Assembly: GCA_020636255.1 (NCBI GenBank)
Contig: JACJYE010000010.1
Location: 62,001 to 126,000 of the forward strand
Length of the DNA: 64,000 nt
From: Lewinellaceae bacterium
GTDB taxonomy: Bacteria > Bacteroidota > Bacteroidia > Chitinophagales > Saprospiraceae
Direction of reading: 5' to 3'
Shown here: one piece after another, positions 50,377 through 59,280 of the stretch
Layout of the letters: each line of letters starts with the position of its first letter
Numbering within the stretch: position 1 is the first letter of the stretch
Position numbers and translations under genes: made by a program
Notes under the pieces: model-generated
The model's database searches: none
What the model was told of the DNA's origin: nothing
Seen by the model: the letters and a program-made list of their open reading frames with translations, nothing else

Positions 50377-53094
50377 TTGAGCGCAAAGTTACCAATAATA
50401 ATCATTTTCGTATTATCGCCGCTGTTCCCGCTGCTGGCGCAGCCCGACAGCACGAGTACCGTTCCCGATACTATACCTGTACCGGCGCCGGGGGATAGCA
50501 TGCCGCACTTTGTTGCCGATACTTTGCCGCCTGCGCCCGACAGCCTGCGCGTATCCCTGGCGGAAATCACCTATTCCAAAGATTCGCTCGATGCACCGGT
50601 GGAATACAACGCCCGGGATTCCATGATCTATGATATCGCAGGGCAGAAGATCCACTTATACGGTGACGCTTCCGTAACCTACACCACGATCAACCTCAAG
50701 GCAGGCCATATCGTTTTTGACTGGAAAACGAATATCGTTACTGCGCAAGGCATTCCGGACAGTTTGGGCCGGCCTTCGCAGGCGCCCGAATTCACGGATG
50801 GCACACAAAGCTTCGTAGCGGATAGTATGCGCTATAACTTCCTGTCGCGAAAAGGAGTGGTGTACGATGTGACAACGCAGCAGAACGACGTTATCGTGCA
50901 CGGCGCGCGTTCCAAATTCATCAGCGCTCCTCCTCCGGCCGACAGCACGGAGAAAAGCCAGGATGTCATTTACAGCCAGGGAGCTATTTTTACGACCTGT
51001 TCGCATGACGACCCCCATTTCGGTATACGCAGCCGCCGCCAGAAGGTCATTCCCAACAAGCTGGTGGTGGTTGGCCCTTCCAACCTGGAGATCATGGGGG
51101 TGCCTACGCCATTGTGGCTGCCTTTCGGCTTTTTTCCCATATCACAAGGGCGCCGTACCGGCCTGCTCTTTCCCCGCGATTATCAGTATTCGCCTCAATG
51201 GGGCTTCGGCCTGGAAGGCATAGGCTGGTTCTTCCCCCTTAGCGACCACTTCAACCTCTCGGTTACGGGAAATATATACCTCAAAGGCACCTGGGGCATC
51301 AATGCTGCCTCACAATACAAGAAGCGTTATAAATATTCCGGGAACTTCGACTTTGGCTTCGACCAGCGCCGCAGCGAGGATAGCGAAGGCCTGGTGACCC
51401 GCCCGAAATCGTACCGCTTCACCTGGTCGCACCGGCAGGAGCGCACCGCCCACCCGACCAATAATTTCGGGGGGTCCATCAATATCCAGACCAACAACTA
51501 CCAGAGCCGGGTGTATAACGATGCCGAACGGGTGTTGCAAAACCAGCTCAACTCTAACCTGGCCTTTAGCAAAAGCTGGCGCGACAAGCCCATAAACCTC
51601 AATGCCAGCCTCAGCCACAACCAGAACTCCGCCACCCGCAAGGTCACCATCAACTTTCCCAATGTGAAGTTCCAGACCCAGGCGCTCTATCCCTTCCGCA
51701 AGGAAGAGCGCACCGGGCCCAAGCGGTGGTTCGAGGATATCACACTGCGCTACCAGGGCGAAGCCCGTAACCGGTTCGAGGCTACGGATACGACCCTGTT
51801 CACTCAGCAAACTCTGCAGGACGCACAGTTCGGTATCCAGCAATCCGTTTCCAGCGGTACATCCTTTAAGGTGTTGAAGTATTTCAACCTCAACCCGGGG
51901 GTCAACTACAATGAGGTCTGGTATCTCAAGTCCCTGCGCAAGGATTTTATACCTGACCTGGAGGTTAAAACCATATTCAACAATGGGATTGAGACTTACG
52001 ATACGCTTTCATACGGCACGGTAAACGATACGCTCATCCCGGGTTTCGAATCCTACCGGGAATTTAGCGCAAGCGTAAGCCTGAATACGCAGATCTTCGG
52101 CACGATGCGCTTTCACAGAGGGCGCCTGCTCGGCATTCGCCACGTCATCAAGCCCAGTCTTTCCTTTAGTTATACGCCGGATTATTCCCGGCCGGAGTTG
52201 GGTTATGTAAAAAGTGTGCAGAGCACTTCCGACCCTGATGTGTACAATGACTACTCCATTTTCCAAGGCTCCATTTACGGAGGCCCATCGCAAAGCGGGC
52301 GGCAGATGGCGCTCAACTACAGCCTGAACAACATCTTTGAGGCGAAATTCCTGTCGAAAAAGGACTCTACCGAAAAGAAGCTCAAGCTGTTCGACAACCT
52401 GGTCGTCAACGGCAATTACAACTTTGCTGCCGACTCCCTGAATTGGAGCCCCGTCAATGTGAACGGGACGACCCGCTTGTTCAAAGGGATGACCACGTTT
52501 TCCGCACAGGCCCAGTTTGACCCTTATGCTGCTGTTCAAAGCGGCAACAGCATTCGCCGGATCAACGAGTTTGCCTGGCGGCGCGATGGCAAATTACTGC
52601 GTTTTGTTAATGCCAATGCCCGCTTCAATACCAACATTACGGTAGGCAAGATCCGCGCCCTGTTTATGGGAGAGGAAGAGAAAGTGGTGGAAGACCCGCT
52701 CGAAGAGCGGAACGAGAAACCGAAAGAGGCCGATTTTCTCAGCTTGTTCGAAAACTTCAGGATCAGCCACAACCTGGTGTTCAACTGGATGGGGCGGCCC
52801 GATGGGCGGGATACTTTTTACATACAGACGCACTCTATTAACTGCCAGGGGAGCATCCAGCTCACCGATAACTGGGGCATTACGATCGGCAACTTCGGTT
52901 ATGACTTTGTACGCAAAGGCCTGACCTACCCCTCTCTGGGCTTTAGCCGCAACCTCCATTGCTGGCAAATGAGCCTGAGCTGGCAACCGACGCGCGGCAC
53001 TTATGCCTTCAACATCGGCGTCACCCCAGGCTCACTTGATTTCCTCAAGATCCCTTATAACAGGAATAATGCGGATGCGCGAAGTAGGTTCTAG
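50377..53094 (+). CDS. lptD: LPS-assembly protein LptD
   Basis: 905 residues. The start is TTG 50377: upstream codons back to a stop include no ATG, GTG or TTG, and the N-terminus is a signal peptide (IIIIFVLSPLFPLLAQ). Residues about 50-200 form an OstA/LptA-like beta-jellyroll (SMIYDIAGQKIHLYGDASVT, then QSFVADSMRYNFLSRKG), followed by a large barrel to the end (LWLPFGFFPISQGRRTGLLF, LGFSRNLHCWQMSLSWQP). This is the Bacteroidota type of LptD, larger than in enterobacteria. It places LPS in the outer leaflet. It is convergent with a lipoprotein gene. Confidence 0.9.
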   Translation: MSAKLPIIIIFVLSPLFPLLAQPDSTSTVPDTIPVPAPGDSMPHFVADTLPPAPDSLRVSLAEITYSKDSLDAPVEYNARDSMIYDIAGQKIHLYGDASVTYTTINLKAGHIVFDWKTNIVTAQGIPDSLGRPSQAPEFTDGTQSFVADSMRYNFLSRKGVVYDVTTQQNDVIVHGARSKFISAPPPADSTEKSQDVIYSQGAIFTTCSHDDPHFGIRSRRQKVIPNKLVVVGPSNLEIMGVPTPLWLPFGFFPISQGRRTGLLFPRDYQYSPQWGFGLEGIGWFFPLSDHFNLSVTGNIYLKGTWGINAASQYKKRYKYSGNFDFGFDQRRSEDSEGLVTRPKSYRFTWSHRQERTAHPTNNFGGSINIQTNNYQSRVYNDAERVLQNQLNSNLAFSKSWRDKPINLNASLSHNQNSATRKVTINFPNVKFQTQALYPFRKEERTGPKRWFEDITLRYQGEARNRFEATDTTLFTQQTLQDAQFGIQQSVSSGTSFKVLKYFNLNPGVNYNEVWYLKSLRKDFIPDLEVKTIFNNGIETYDTLSYGTVNDTLIPGFESYREFSASVSLNTQIFGTMRFHRGRLLGIRHVIKPSLSFSYTPDYSRPELGYVKSVQSTSDPDVYNDYSIFQGSIYGGPSQSGRQMALNYSLNNIFEAKFLSKKDSTEKKLKLFDNLVVNGNYNFAADSLNWSPVNVNGTTRLFKGMTTFSAQAQFDPYAAVQSGNSIRRINEFAWRRDGKLLRFVNANARFNTNITVGKIRALFMGEEEKVVEDPLEERNEKPKEADFLSLFENFRISHNLVFNWMGRPDGRDTFYIQTHSINCQGSIQLTDNWGITIGNFGYDFVRKGLTYPSLGFSRNLHCWQMSLSWQPTRGTYAFNIGVTPGSLDFLKIPYNRNNADARSRF
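50384..50391 (-). promoter_or_regulatory. -7 box of the amidase gene
   Basis: Reads TAACTTTG on the - strand, an exact TAnnTTTG, about 30 bases upstream of ATG 50353. It lies inside the first codons of lptD on the other strand, so the two divergent genes have overlapping control regions. Confidence 0.55.
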
Positions 53095-53100
53095 CGCCCG

Positions 53101-53886
53101 CTAATTCGTGGGCGCCGGGTCTTCCTGCAGCGTGAAGGTGCGGGAGACGGGGTTCAACGGGGCCTGCACCGCATTACCGTCCTTATCCACCAGCGTAAGC
53201 GTAATGGTGTTTTCGCCCATAGGCAGCCCTTCGATGTAGTAAGGTTGCCAGGAGTCGATCATGTGGGTTTCCCCATTTATATCGGCCTTTACCTTATGAT
53301 CATCGCCGAGGGTAACGTTGACGAGGTAGAAGTCGAGCATGACCTTGTCCGTCTCCGCCTTTCCGGTATAAGTGCCTTTAGGGCGGCTGTAGAACAGCAT
53401 AGGTTGCTGGATCGGCTCGCTCATGACGATGGAATTGCCCTTGATCTCAGCCTTCACCGCTTTGGACGCTTCGGGCGTCTTGATGCTTTCGTGGTACGAC
53501 CTCGAAAGGAAAGCCAGCAGATAATGGCTGCCGTCGGGGATCTCGTAATCGAATTCCGCTTCGTATTTCGCTGCATAGGGCTGGTCGTCAACGATCAGGT
53601 GAATGTGTTGTCCCTGGGCGGAGTTGGCACACATCTTCGCCCCCGCATCGGGGGTCTGGACGCCGAGTTGGTAGCTGTCGCCGCTGATCCCGAACTTGAA
53701 CTTGCCGTTCACAAACGCCATATCATCTATCTTTGCGTCGGGAAAGGCCGCTGATTGAGAGAAAGGCGTCACGGTGTATTTCATTTCAGGAGTTTCCTCG
53801 CCGGTTTGTTCATCCCCATTCTGGGGGGCATTCTGGCAGGCCGTGAAGAAGATGGCCAATAAGAAAAAAAAGCTCAGTGTTCTCAT
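53101..53886 (-). CDS. Lipoprotein of unknown function
   Basis: 261 residues from ATG 53886 with lipoprotein signal (FFFLLAIFFTAC); the longer frame to 53991 lacks a signal at its start. Residues about 25-130 hold a beta domain (KFKFGISGDSYQLGVQTPDAG, then HIHLIVDDQPYAAKYEAEFDY) and the C-terminal half a second one (GENTITLTLVDKDG). The overall pattern, with HIHLIVDD, recalls lipoproteins with repeated small beta modules found across the phylum. I do not recognise a named domain with certainty. It is convergent with lptD, and a GCGCCC/GGGCGC hairpin overlaps both stops. Confidence 0.78.
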   Translation of the reverse strand: MRTLSFFFLLAIFFTACQNAPQNGDEQTGEETPEMKYTVTPFSQSAAFPDAKIDDMAFVNGKFKFGISGDSYQLGVQTPDAGAKMCANSAQGQHIHLIVDDQPYAAKYEAEFDYEIPDGSHYLLAFLSRSYHESIKTPEASKAVKAEIKGNSIVMSEPIQQPMLFYSRPKGTYTGKAETDKVMLDFYLVNVTLGDDHKVKADINGETHMIDSWQPYYIEGLPMGENTITLTLVDKDGNAVQAPLNPVSRTFTLQEDPAPTN

Positions 53887-54033
53887 TATAGACTGATTTT
53901 TATTTAGAATGTTAATAATATTGTACCGGGCTGTTTTAATAAAAGAGCCTGAGGGGGGCCGGAGTTTAAAAAACGCGCCAGAAAAAGGCACAGTCTGCTT
54001 TTAAAGCGTTTAAAGTATTAAGAAATCCCCAAT

Positions 54034-54056
54034 CTTGTTTTTTGAACACTACTAAA
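54034..54056. repeat. TTTTTTGAACACTACT motif, copy 5
   Basis: CTTGTTTTTTGAACACTACT begins 46 bases before the ATG of the copper ATPase gene, the same distance and orientation as the right end of copy 4 has to the barrel gene. A weakly related GTTTAAAAAAC stretch lies about 65 bases further upstream. Confidence 0.6.
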
Positions 54057-54079
54057 AGGCAAAGAGGCCACAAATTATT

Positions 54080-56203
54080 ATGGCTGATAAAATCATAGAA
54101 CTGACGGTAGACGGCATGAACTGCAACAATTGTGCGGCCAGCCTCAACCGCTACCTGGAACGAAAAGGGCTGGAGGACGTATATGTGAATTTTCAGACCC
54201 GTGAAGTGCGTTACCGGCAGGCCAGTGCATCCATCACGATCGATGAGGTAAAAAAGGGTATACACAAGCTGGGTTATACTGTTGTAGAGGAAAAGGGCGG
54301 AGCTCCCCGGGAATGGTGGACACTGGAGCGCAAATTGCTTATCAGCGCTGTTTTTACACTCCCTTTGCTGTTGCACCACCTGCTTATGATGGCGGGCCAG
54401 CATCTTTCCATTTTCGACAACTACTGGTTGCAGCTGTTGATCTGCCTGCCATCTTTTGTCATCGGTTTTCTGCACTTTGGGCGCAGCGCGCTCAGTTCGG
54501 CCAAAGGTGGCGTGCTCAATATGGATGTATTGATCTTTACCGGCAGTACGGCAGCCTTTATCTATAGCCTGATCGGTACTATACTTCAGGAGCCGGCATA
54601 CATTTTTTATGAAACTGCTGCTACCATCATTACCCTGGTGCTCATGGGTAACTGGCTGGAAAAACGGGCTGTGGCCCAAACGACAACAGCCATCGGCGAA
54701 CTGGCCAGGCTGCAGGTGGAAAAGGCCACCAAGGTAATGCCATCAGGAGCACTGGTCAGCCTCAACCGCGACGATGTTCAGCTGGGCGATATCCTGCAGG
54801 CCAATGAAGGAGACAAAGTGCCCCTCGACGGTGTCATCCAGGAGGGGAATGTAAGCATTGATGAATCGATGCTTACCGGAGAGAGCCTGCCGGTAGAGAA
54901 AAAGGCGGGCGATCGCGTCATTGGGGCTTCTATCATTGTTTCGGGAAACATGCGCATGAAGGTAACCGCTGCCGGCCGCGATACGGTGCTCAGCCAGATG
55001 ATCGAGCTGGTGAAGACGGCTCAGCAGGACAAGCCGCCCATCCAGCGCCTGGCCGACCGGATCAGCGCGATCTTCGTGCCGGCTGTGCTGGGTATAGCCT
55101 TGCTGACGCTGCTGATAGCCTATTTTGGTTTCGGCCTGCCCTTCCAGAAAGCTTTGATGAACGCTATTGCCGTACTGGTCATTTCGTGCCCATGCGCTAT
55201 GGGCCTTGCTACGCCTACTGCCGTAATGGTTGGCGTCGGGCGCCTGGCAAAGAACGGCGTGCTGGTCAAAGGCGGGCAGACGCTGGAGATCTTTTCACAT
55301 ATTAAAAATGCCGTTTTCGACAAGACCGGAACCCTGACCACGGGCCAGTTCACCGTGGGTAATATCACCTATTACGAAGGCGAGGAAGCGCGTACAAACG
55401 CTTTGATCTATAAACTGGAGCAGCATTCTTCACACCCTATCGCCCGTTCGCTGGCCCAGGCGATGGAATCCAGGCTGAATGGTGTAGAGGTAACGCTGGC
55501 GAATGTACAGGAACAGAAAGGGCTTGGCGTTTTCGCCACAGATGCACAGGGCAATACCTTTGGCATCGGTTCTCACCGCATTTTGGGCGATGAGGCAGGG
55601 CCGGAACAAGAAGGGCAGCTCTTCCTGACGGAAAATGGCCGGATACTGGCGGCGATCGAGGTGAGCGATGAAGTCAAGCCTGAAACGCGCGAAGCGGTAG
55701 CTTTCTTACAGGCAAAAGGCATTCGCCCGATATTGCTCAGCGGCGACCGGCGCGCCAAGGCCGAAGAAGTGGCCGCACAGGTAGGGATCAGTGAAGTGTA
55801 CGCAGAACAGCTTCCCGGGCAAAAGCTCAAGGTAGTGGAGCGCCTTTCGCAAGAAGCACCTACGGCCATGATCGGCGATGGCATCAACGACGCCCCGGCT
55901 TTGGCCAAGGCCACAATAGGCGTTTCACTCAGCACAGCTTCCCAGGTAGCGATACAATCGGCCCAGGTCGTGCTACTGAACGGCCGGCTCGATTATCTGG
56001 TGCGCGCCCTTGCGATTAGCGAACATACGGTGCTGACGATCCGGCAAAATCTATTCTGGGCCTTTGCCTATAATGTAGTAGCTATTCCCGTGGCTGCTAT
56101 GGGGTTTCTCAACCCGATGTGGGGTGCGCTATTCATGGCCTTTTCAGATGTGGTGGTCATCGGCAATTCCATCCGGTTGAAATACAAACGGATAGCTGCA
56201 TAG
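54080..56203 (+). CDS. copA: Heavy-metal (Cu+) translocating P-type ATPase
   Basis: 707 residues of a P1B ATPase. The single N-terminal HMA domain has GMNCNNC (12-18). Eight membrane helices follow, with the metal-binding CPC motif C370-P-C372 (VISCPCAMGLATPTA), phosphorylation D414 in DKTGTLTTG, HP-loop in QHSSHPIARSLA, and GDGINDAPALAKA (about 599-611). CPC plus CxxC points to Cu+ export. The last helices (NPMWGALFMAFSDVVVIGNS) complete the core. There is no metallochaperone or CueR-type gene next to it, so control is not visible apart from the repeat 46 bases upstream. Confidence 0.93.
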   Translation: MADKIIELTVDGMNCNNCAASLNRYLERKGLEDVYVNFQTREVRYRQASASITIDEVKKGIHKLGYTVVEEKGGAPREWWTLERKLLISAVFTLPLLLHHLLMMAGQHLSIFDNYWLQLLICLPSFVIGFLHFGRSALSSAKGGVLNMDVLIFTGSTAAFIYSLIGTILQEPAYIFYETAATIITLVLMGNWLEKRAVAQTTTAIGELARLQVEKATKVMPSGALVSLNRDDVQLGDILQANEGDKVPLDGVIQEGNVSIDESMLTGESLPVEKKAGDRVIGASIIVSGNMRMKVTAAGRDTVLSQMIELVKTAQQDKPPIQRLADRISAIFVPAVLGIALLTLLIAYFGFGLPFQKALMNAIAVLVISCPCAMGLATPTAVMVGVGRLAKNGVLVKGGQTLEIFSHIKNAVFDKTGTLTTGQFTVGNITYYEGEEARTNALIYKLEQHSSHPIARSLAQAMESRLNGVEVTLANVQEQKGLGVFATDAQGNTFGIGSHRILGDEAGPEQEGQLFLTENGRILAAIEVSDEVKPETREAVAFLQAKGIRPILLSGDRRAKAEEVAAQVGISEVYAEQLPGQKLKVVERLSQEAPTAMIGDGINDAPALAKATIGVSLSTASQVAIQSAQVVLLNGRLDYLVRALAISEHTVLTIRQNLFWAFAYNVVAIPVAAMGFLNPMWGALFMAFSDVVVIGNSIRLKYKRIAA

Positions 56204-56276
56204 ATCAGAGAAACAGCAGTTAATGGAGAACCGTTGCCGGCTCATCGCTGTTATGCTTTTCGACAAAACCTGACGC

Positions 56277-57212
56277 ATGGGCCGCCTACGTGTAGTTGTT
56301 GTATTGGCTTTCCTTTCCTGGCTTTTCTCCTGCGAGAAAGAATTTAAACCCGAAAGTTCCGGAGCGCCTCCTCAGATAGTGGTGGAGGGCTATATAGAGG
56401 CTGGTGAGCGGCCTACGCCGCCTTATGTGATCCTCACCCGTTCCGTGCCCTTTTTCAGTGAGTTCAGCGCCGAGCAATTGGAAAATACCTTTGTGCACGG
56501 GGCCATCGTTCGCGTATCGGATGGGGACAAAACAGCTACGTTGTCCGAACTTTGCCTGGACGAGCTCAGCGATGAACAAAAGGCGTTGGCCAGTGCGCTT
56601 TTCGGGCTGGAAGCCGATAGCCTTGGCTTCAATTTGTGCGTATACATCGACCTGAGCTTTTCCATCCTGGGGCAGGAGGGGAAGCGCTATAACCTGGAGG
56701 TGGAAGCCGAAGGGCAACGCCTGGAGGCCGTTACTACCATACCTGTTCATGTCCCGCTGGATTCCCTGTATTTCCGCGACCCTCCCGGCAGGCCTGTGGA
56801 TACCCTGGCTCAGTTGCTGGCATACTTGTCCGACCCTCCGGGACAGGCCAATTTCTATCGTTTTCAGGTGGCCATCAACGGCGGTGCTTATATTCCTGCG
56901 GTAACCTCCGTGTTTGATGACCGGCTTTTCGACGGCGAGTCGGCAGAGTTTCCCCTGTACCGCCCCGAACCTCGAGGAGCCGATTCCTTCGACCTGGAAA
57001 CCTTCGGCCTGTTTCGGGTGGGCGATGAGGCGACGATCAAATGGATAAGCCTGGACGAAGCGCACTATAACTTCTGGAATACGCTGGAGTATAACGCCAG
57101 CAACCAGGGGCCGTTCTCGAGTTACACCCTTGTGGAGTCCAACATTAATGGAGGATTGGGCATTTGGGGTGGATTGTCCGCTTCTTATTACAACCTGCAG
57201 GTTCAGAAGTAG
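56277..57212 (+). CDS. DUF4249 family lipoprotein
   Basis: 311 residues with a lipoprotein signal (VVVLAFLSWLFSC) followed by the DUF4249 pattern: EKEFKPESSGAPPQIVVEGY, YVILTRSVPFFSEFSAEQ, GAIVRVSDGDK, LGQEGKRYNLEVEAEG, AVTTIPVHVPLDSLYFRD. The family is usually encoded directly after a TonB-dependent receptor gene and is thought to help it at the cell surface. No receptor is adjacent here. The neighbour upstream is copA, 73 bases away. Confidence 0.88.
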   Translation: MGRLRVVVVLAFLSWLFSCEKEFKPESSGAPPQIVVEGYIEAGERPTPPYVILTRSVPFFSEFSAEQLENTFVHGAIVRVSDGDKTATLSELCLDELSDEQKALASALFGLEADSLGFNLCVYIDLSFSILGQEGKRYNLEVEAEGQRLEAVTTIPVHVPLDSLYFRDPPGRPVDTLAQLLAYLSDPPGQANFYRFQVAINGGAYIPAVTSVFDDRLFDGESAEFPLYRPEPRGADSFDLETFGLFRVGDEATIKWISLDEAHYNFWNTLEYNASNQGPFSSYTLVESNINGGLGIWGGLSASYYNLQVQK

Positions 57213-57222
57213 CAGAAAAATG

Positions 57223-57230
57223 TACCTTTG
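57223..57230 (+). promoter_or_regulatory. -7 box upstream of the NAD(P)-binding protein gene
   Basis: TACCTTTG, exact TAnnTTTG, 48 bases before the TTG start at 57279. Confidence 0.5.
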
Positions 57231-57278
57231 CCCATCGGCAGGCACCGCTGCCGGCCTTTCTGAACCATTAGAGCACGC

Positions 57279-57959
57279 TTGGAAATAACGCAACATAAAA
57301 AAACGGCACTGCTTTTCGGAGCATCCGGCCTTGTCGGTGGGCATTGCCTGGCGCAGCTACTGGCGCATCCGGCATACCACAAGGTCGTGATCTTTGTCCG
57401 CCGCCCGCTGGGCATCAACCATCCCAAACTGGAGGAGCACCTGGCCGATTTCAACCGCCTGAAGGATTATGGGCCGCTGATCCAGGGTAACGACCTTTTT
57501 TCCTGCCTGGGTACCACTATGGCCCAGGCGGGCAGCAAAGAAGCCTTTTTCCGTGTCGACTACCATTATGCGCTCGAATCGGCCCGCCTGGCGGCTGAGC
57601 ATGGCGCCGGGCAACTCTTGCTGGTATCAGCGGTGGGCGCCCACAAGGATTCACTTTTCTTTTACTCCAGGGTGAAAGGCGAGCTGGAGCGGGCTGTGAT
57701 CAAGTTGCCGTTTTGGGGCTTCCATATCTTCAGGCCGTCGGTGTTGCTGGGCGGCCGGCGGGAAAGCAGGCTGGGTGAGAGCCTGGCCGGGCAGTTCGCG
57801 TTGGGCCTTGACCGCCTGACGGCCGGTGGGTTGCTGGGCAAATACAGGCCTGTGGGAGCGGAAACCGTAGCCAGGGCCATGGTAGCCGCTGCGCAGGGGC
57901 TGGAACCGGGCCTGCACGTATACGCTTCGGACGAGATCCATCGGATGGCAGGGGAGTGA
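57279..57959 (+). CDS. NAD(P)H-binding oxidoreductase (HTATIP2/TIP30-like)
   Basis: 226 residues from TTG 57279 with Rossmann motif GASGLVGG (14-21), FVRRPLG after the second strand, LFSCLGTTMAQAGSKEAFFR, LVSAVGAHKDSLFFYSRVKG with a serine/YxxxK-like arrangement, and FRPSVLLGGR. This matches atypical extended SDRs of the TIP30 type. The substrate is unknown. It comes 48 bases upstream of gldC and may share its transcript. Confidence 0.88.
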   Translation: MEITQHKKTALLFGASGLVGGHCLAQLLAHPAYHKVVIFVRRPLGINHPKLEEHLADFNRLKDYGPLIQGNDLFSCLGTTMAQAGSKEAFFRVDYHYALESARLAAEHGAGQLLLVSAVGAHKDSLFFYSRVKGELERAVIKLPFWGFHIFRPSVLLGGRRESRLGESLAGQFALGLDRLTAGGLLGKYRPVGAETVARAMVAAAQGLEPGLHVYASDEIHRMAGE

Positions 57960-58007
57960 ATGCCGAAAGCTCTGAATATTGAAAGCAAACAGAAGGACTA
58001 AAAAAGC

Positions 58008-58358
58008 ATGGAAGAGAAAAAAACAAAAAAGTCGAAGATCGAATTGATGATCGTGCTTGGCGAAGATGGAATTCCGGCGCGCATTACCTGGATAGCTCCG
58101 GGTAACCCCAACGGCCCGGGCGAGCAGGAATGCAAGGCCATGATGCTGTCCGTTTTTGACCGGGAATCCAAGGATACGCTAAAGATCGACTTATGGACCA
58201 AAGATATGCAGGTGGCGGAGATGGACCGCTTCGTCTACCAAACCCTGCGTGCGCTGGCCGACACCTATCAACGTGCTACTCAGAATACCAGCATGGCCAA
58301 CGATTTGCAGCGTTTCGCGCTTTATTTCGGCGAACAGGCCGAAATAGTGCCGAAGTAA
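58008..58358 (+). CDS. gldC: Gliding motility protein GldC
   Basis: 116 residues matching GldC of Flavobacterium in length and pattern: a polar start (KKSKIELMIVLGEDGIPARI), then ECKAMMLSVFDRESKDTLKIDLWTKDM, DRFVYQTLRALADTYQRAT and FALYFGEQAEIV. GldC is a small cytoplasmic protein needed or helpful for gliding and found also in non-gliders. Its role is not settled. No other gld gene is beside it. The SRP RNA gene follows. Confidence 0.93.
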   Translation: MEEKKTKKSKIELMIVLGEDGIPARITWIAPGNPNGPGEQECKAMMLSVFDRESKDTLKIDLWTKDMQVAEMDRFVYQTLRALADTYQRATQNTSMANDLQRFALYFGEQAEIVPK

Positions 58359-58380
58359 AAGAAATACCAGGGCGCAGAAT

Positions 58381-58411
58381 TTGAAATTACACTTATTATA
58401 GTATAACTTTG
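58381..58411 (+). promoter_or_regulatory. Promoter of the SRP RNA gene
   Basis: TTG at 58381-58383, a 20-base spacer and TAACTTTG at 58404-58411. This is a perfect Bacteroidota promoter, with the RNA starting 7 bases after it. Confidence 0.8.
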
Positions 58412-58417
58412 CGCCCC

Positions 58418-58509
58418 GGTGAGCGCACACGACCAGCTCCCGCTGAACCCCCCCAGGCCGGAAACGGAGCAAGGGTAGGCAGGTCGAGCGGTGCGATGTG
58501 TTGCTCACC
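58418..58509 (+). ncRNA. ffs: Bacterial small signal recognition particle RNA (4.5S)
   Basis: A segment of about 92 nt folds into one long hairpin: GGTGAGC at the 5' end pairs exactly with GCTCACC at the 3' end, continued by GCACA/TGTGT. The tip holds the Ffh-binding loop in its Bacteroidota form, CAGGCCGGAAACGGAGCAAG with a GGAA-type tetraloop. A T-run (58513-58519) ends it. It works with Ffh and FtsY in co-translational targeting of membrane proteins. A perfect promoter lies just upstream. Confidence 0.93.
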
Positions 58510-58560
58510 TCATTTTTTTCCTGGCACACGCATGGCCTGGATTTTTTCTCCCGCACTGCT

Positions 58561-58568
58561 TACCTTTG
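58561..58568 (+). promoter_or_regulatory. -7 box of the transaldolase-family gene
   Basis: TACCTTTG, exact TAnnTTTG, 12 bases before ATG 58581. Transcription would start near 58575, giving a leader of only about 6 bases or less, close to leaderless. Confidence 0.55.
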
Positions 58569-58580
58569 CAAAAAACTATT

Positions 58581-59249
58581 ATGAAATTTTTCATTGATAC
58601 TGCTAGTTTAACCCAGATCCAGGAAGCCCACGACCTCGGCATTCTGGATGGGGTGACCACCAACCCCTCACTAATGGCCAAAGAGGGCATTTCCGGCGAG
58701 TCGAACATCCGGAAGCACTATAAAACGATCTGTGACATCGTCGACGGCGACGTGAGCGCCGAAGTGATCGCCACGGATTTCAAAGGGATCGTTGAAGAAG
58801 GCAAAAGCCTGGCAGATATAGCTCCGAACATCGTCGTGAAAGTACCGATGATCAAGGACGGGGTAAAAGCGCTGAGCTACTTCCGCGATCACGGCATCCG
58901 TACGAACTGCACCCTGGTCTTTTCTGCCGGGCAGGCCATTCTCGCTGCCAAAGCCGGCGCCAACTACATGTCGCCCTTTATCGGCCGCATTGACGATATC
59001 AACTGGGACGGCATGGCGCTGATCCGCCAGATCGCGGAGATCTATGCCATCCAGGGGTTTGAAACGGAAATTCTCGCTGCATCCATCCGCAGCCCGAAAC
59101 ACATCGTCGAGGCCGCACAGTCCGGCGCCGATGTGGTTACCTGCCCGCTGGATTCCATACTCGGCCTGCTCAAGCACCCGTTGACGGATATCGGGCTGGA
59201 GAAATTCCTGGACGACTACAAAAAAGTCAACGGCCTCGTGACGCAATAA
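58581..59249 (+). CDS. fsa: Fructose-6-phosphate aldolase / small transaldolase
   Basis: 222 residues from ATG 58581. The frame to 58491 runs through the SRP RNA tail and is rejected on promoter position. Small TIM-barrel family member: MKFFIDTASLTQIQEA, GVTTNPSLMAKEG, Schiff-base lysine K87 in VVKVPMIKDG, TLVFSAGQAILAAKAGA, SPFIGRIDD and ADVVTCPLDSI. Length and motifs cannot separate FSA from the short transaldolases of the pentose phosphate pathway, so the symbol is tentative. Confidence 0.9.
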   Translation: MKFFIDTASLTQIQEAHDLGILDGVTTNPSLMAKEGISGESNIRKHYKTICDIVDGDVSAEVIATDFKGIVEEGKSLADIAPNIVVKVPMIKDGVKALSYFRDHGIRTNCTLVFSAGQAILAAKAGANYMSPFIGRIDDINWDGMALIRQIAEIYAIQGFETEILAASIRSPKHIVEAAQSGADVVTCPLDSILGLLKHPLTDIGLEKFLDDYKKVNGLVTQ

Positions 59250-59280
59250 TAACAGAGGCTATCAAATACATACCATTTCG

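Noticed and set aside
56286..57344. - strand ORF of 352 codons
   Set aside because: It is antisense to the DUF4249 gene and has unlikely composition and no signal or domain.
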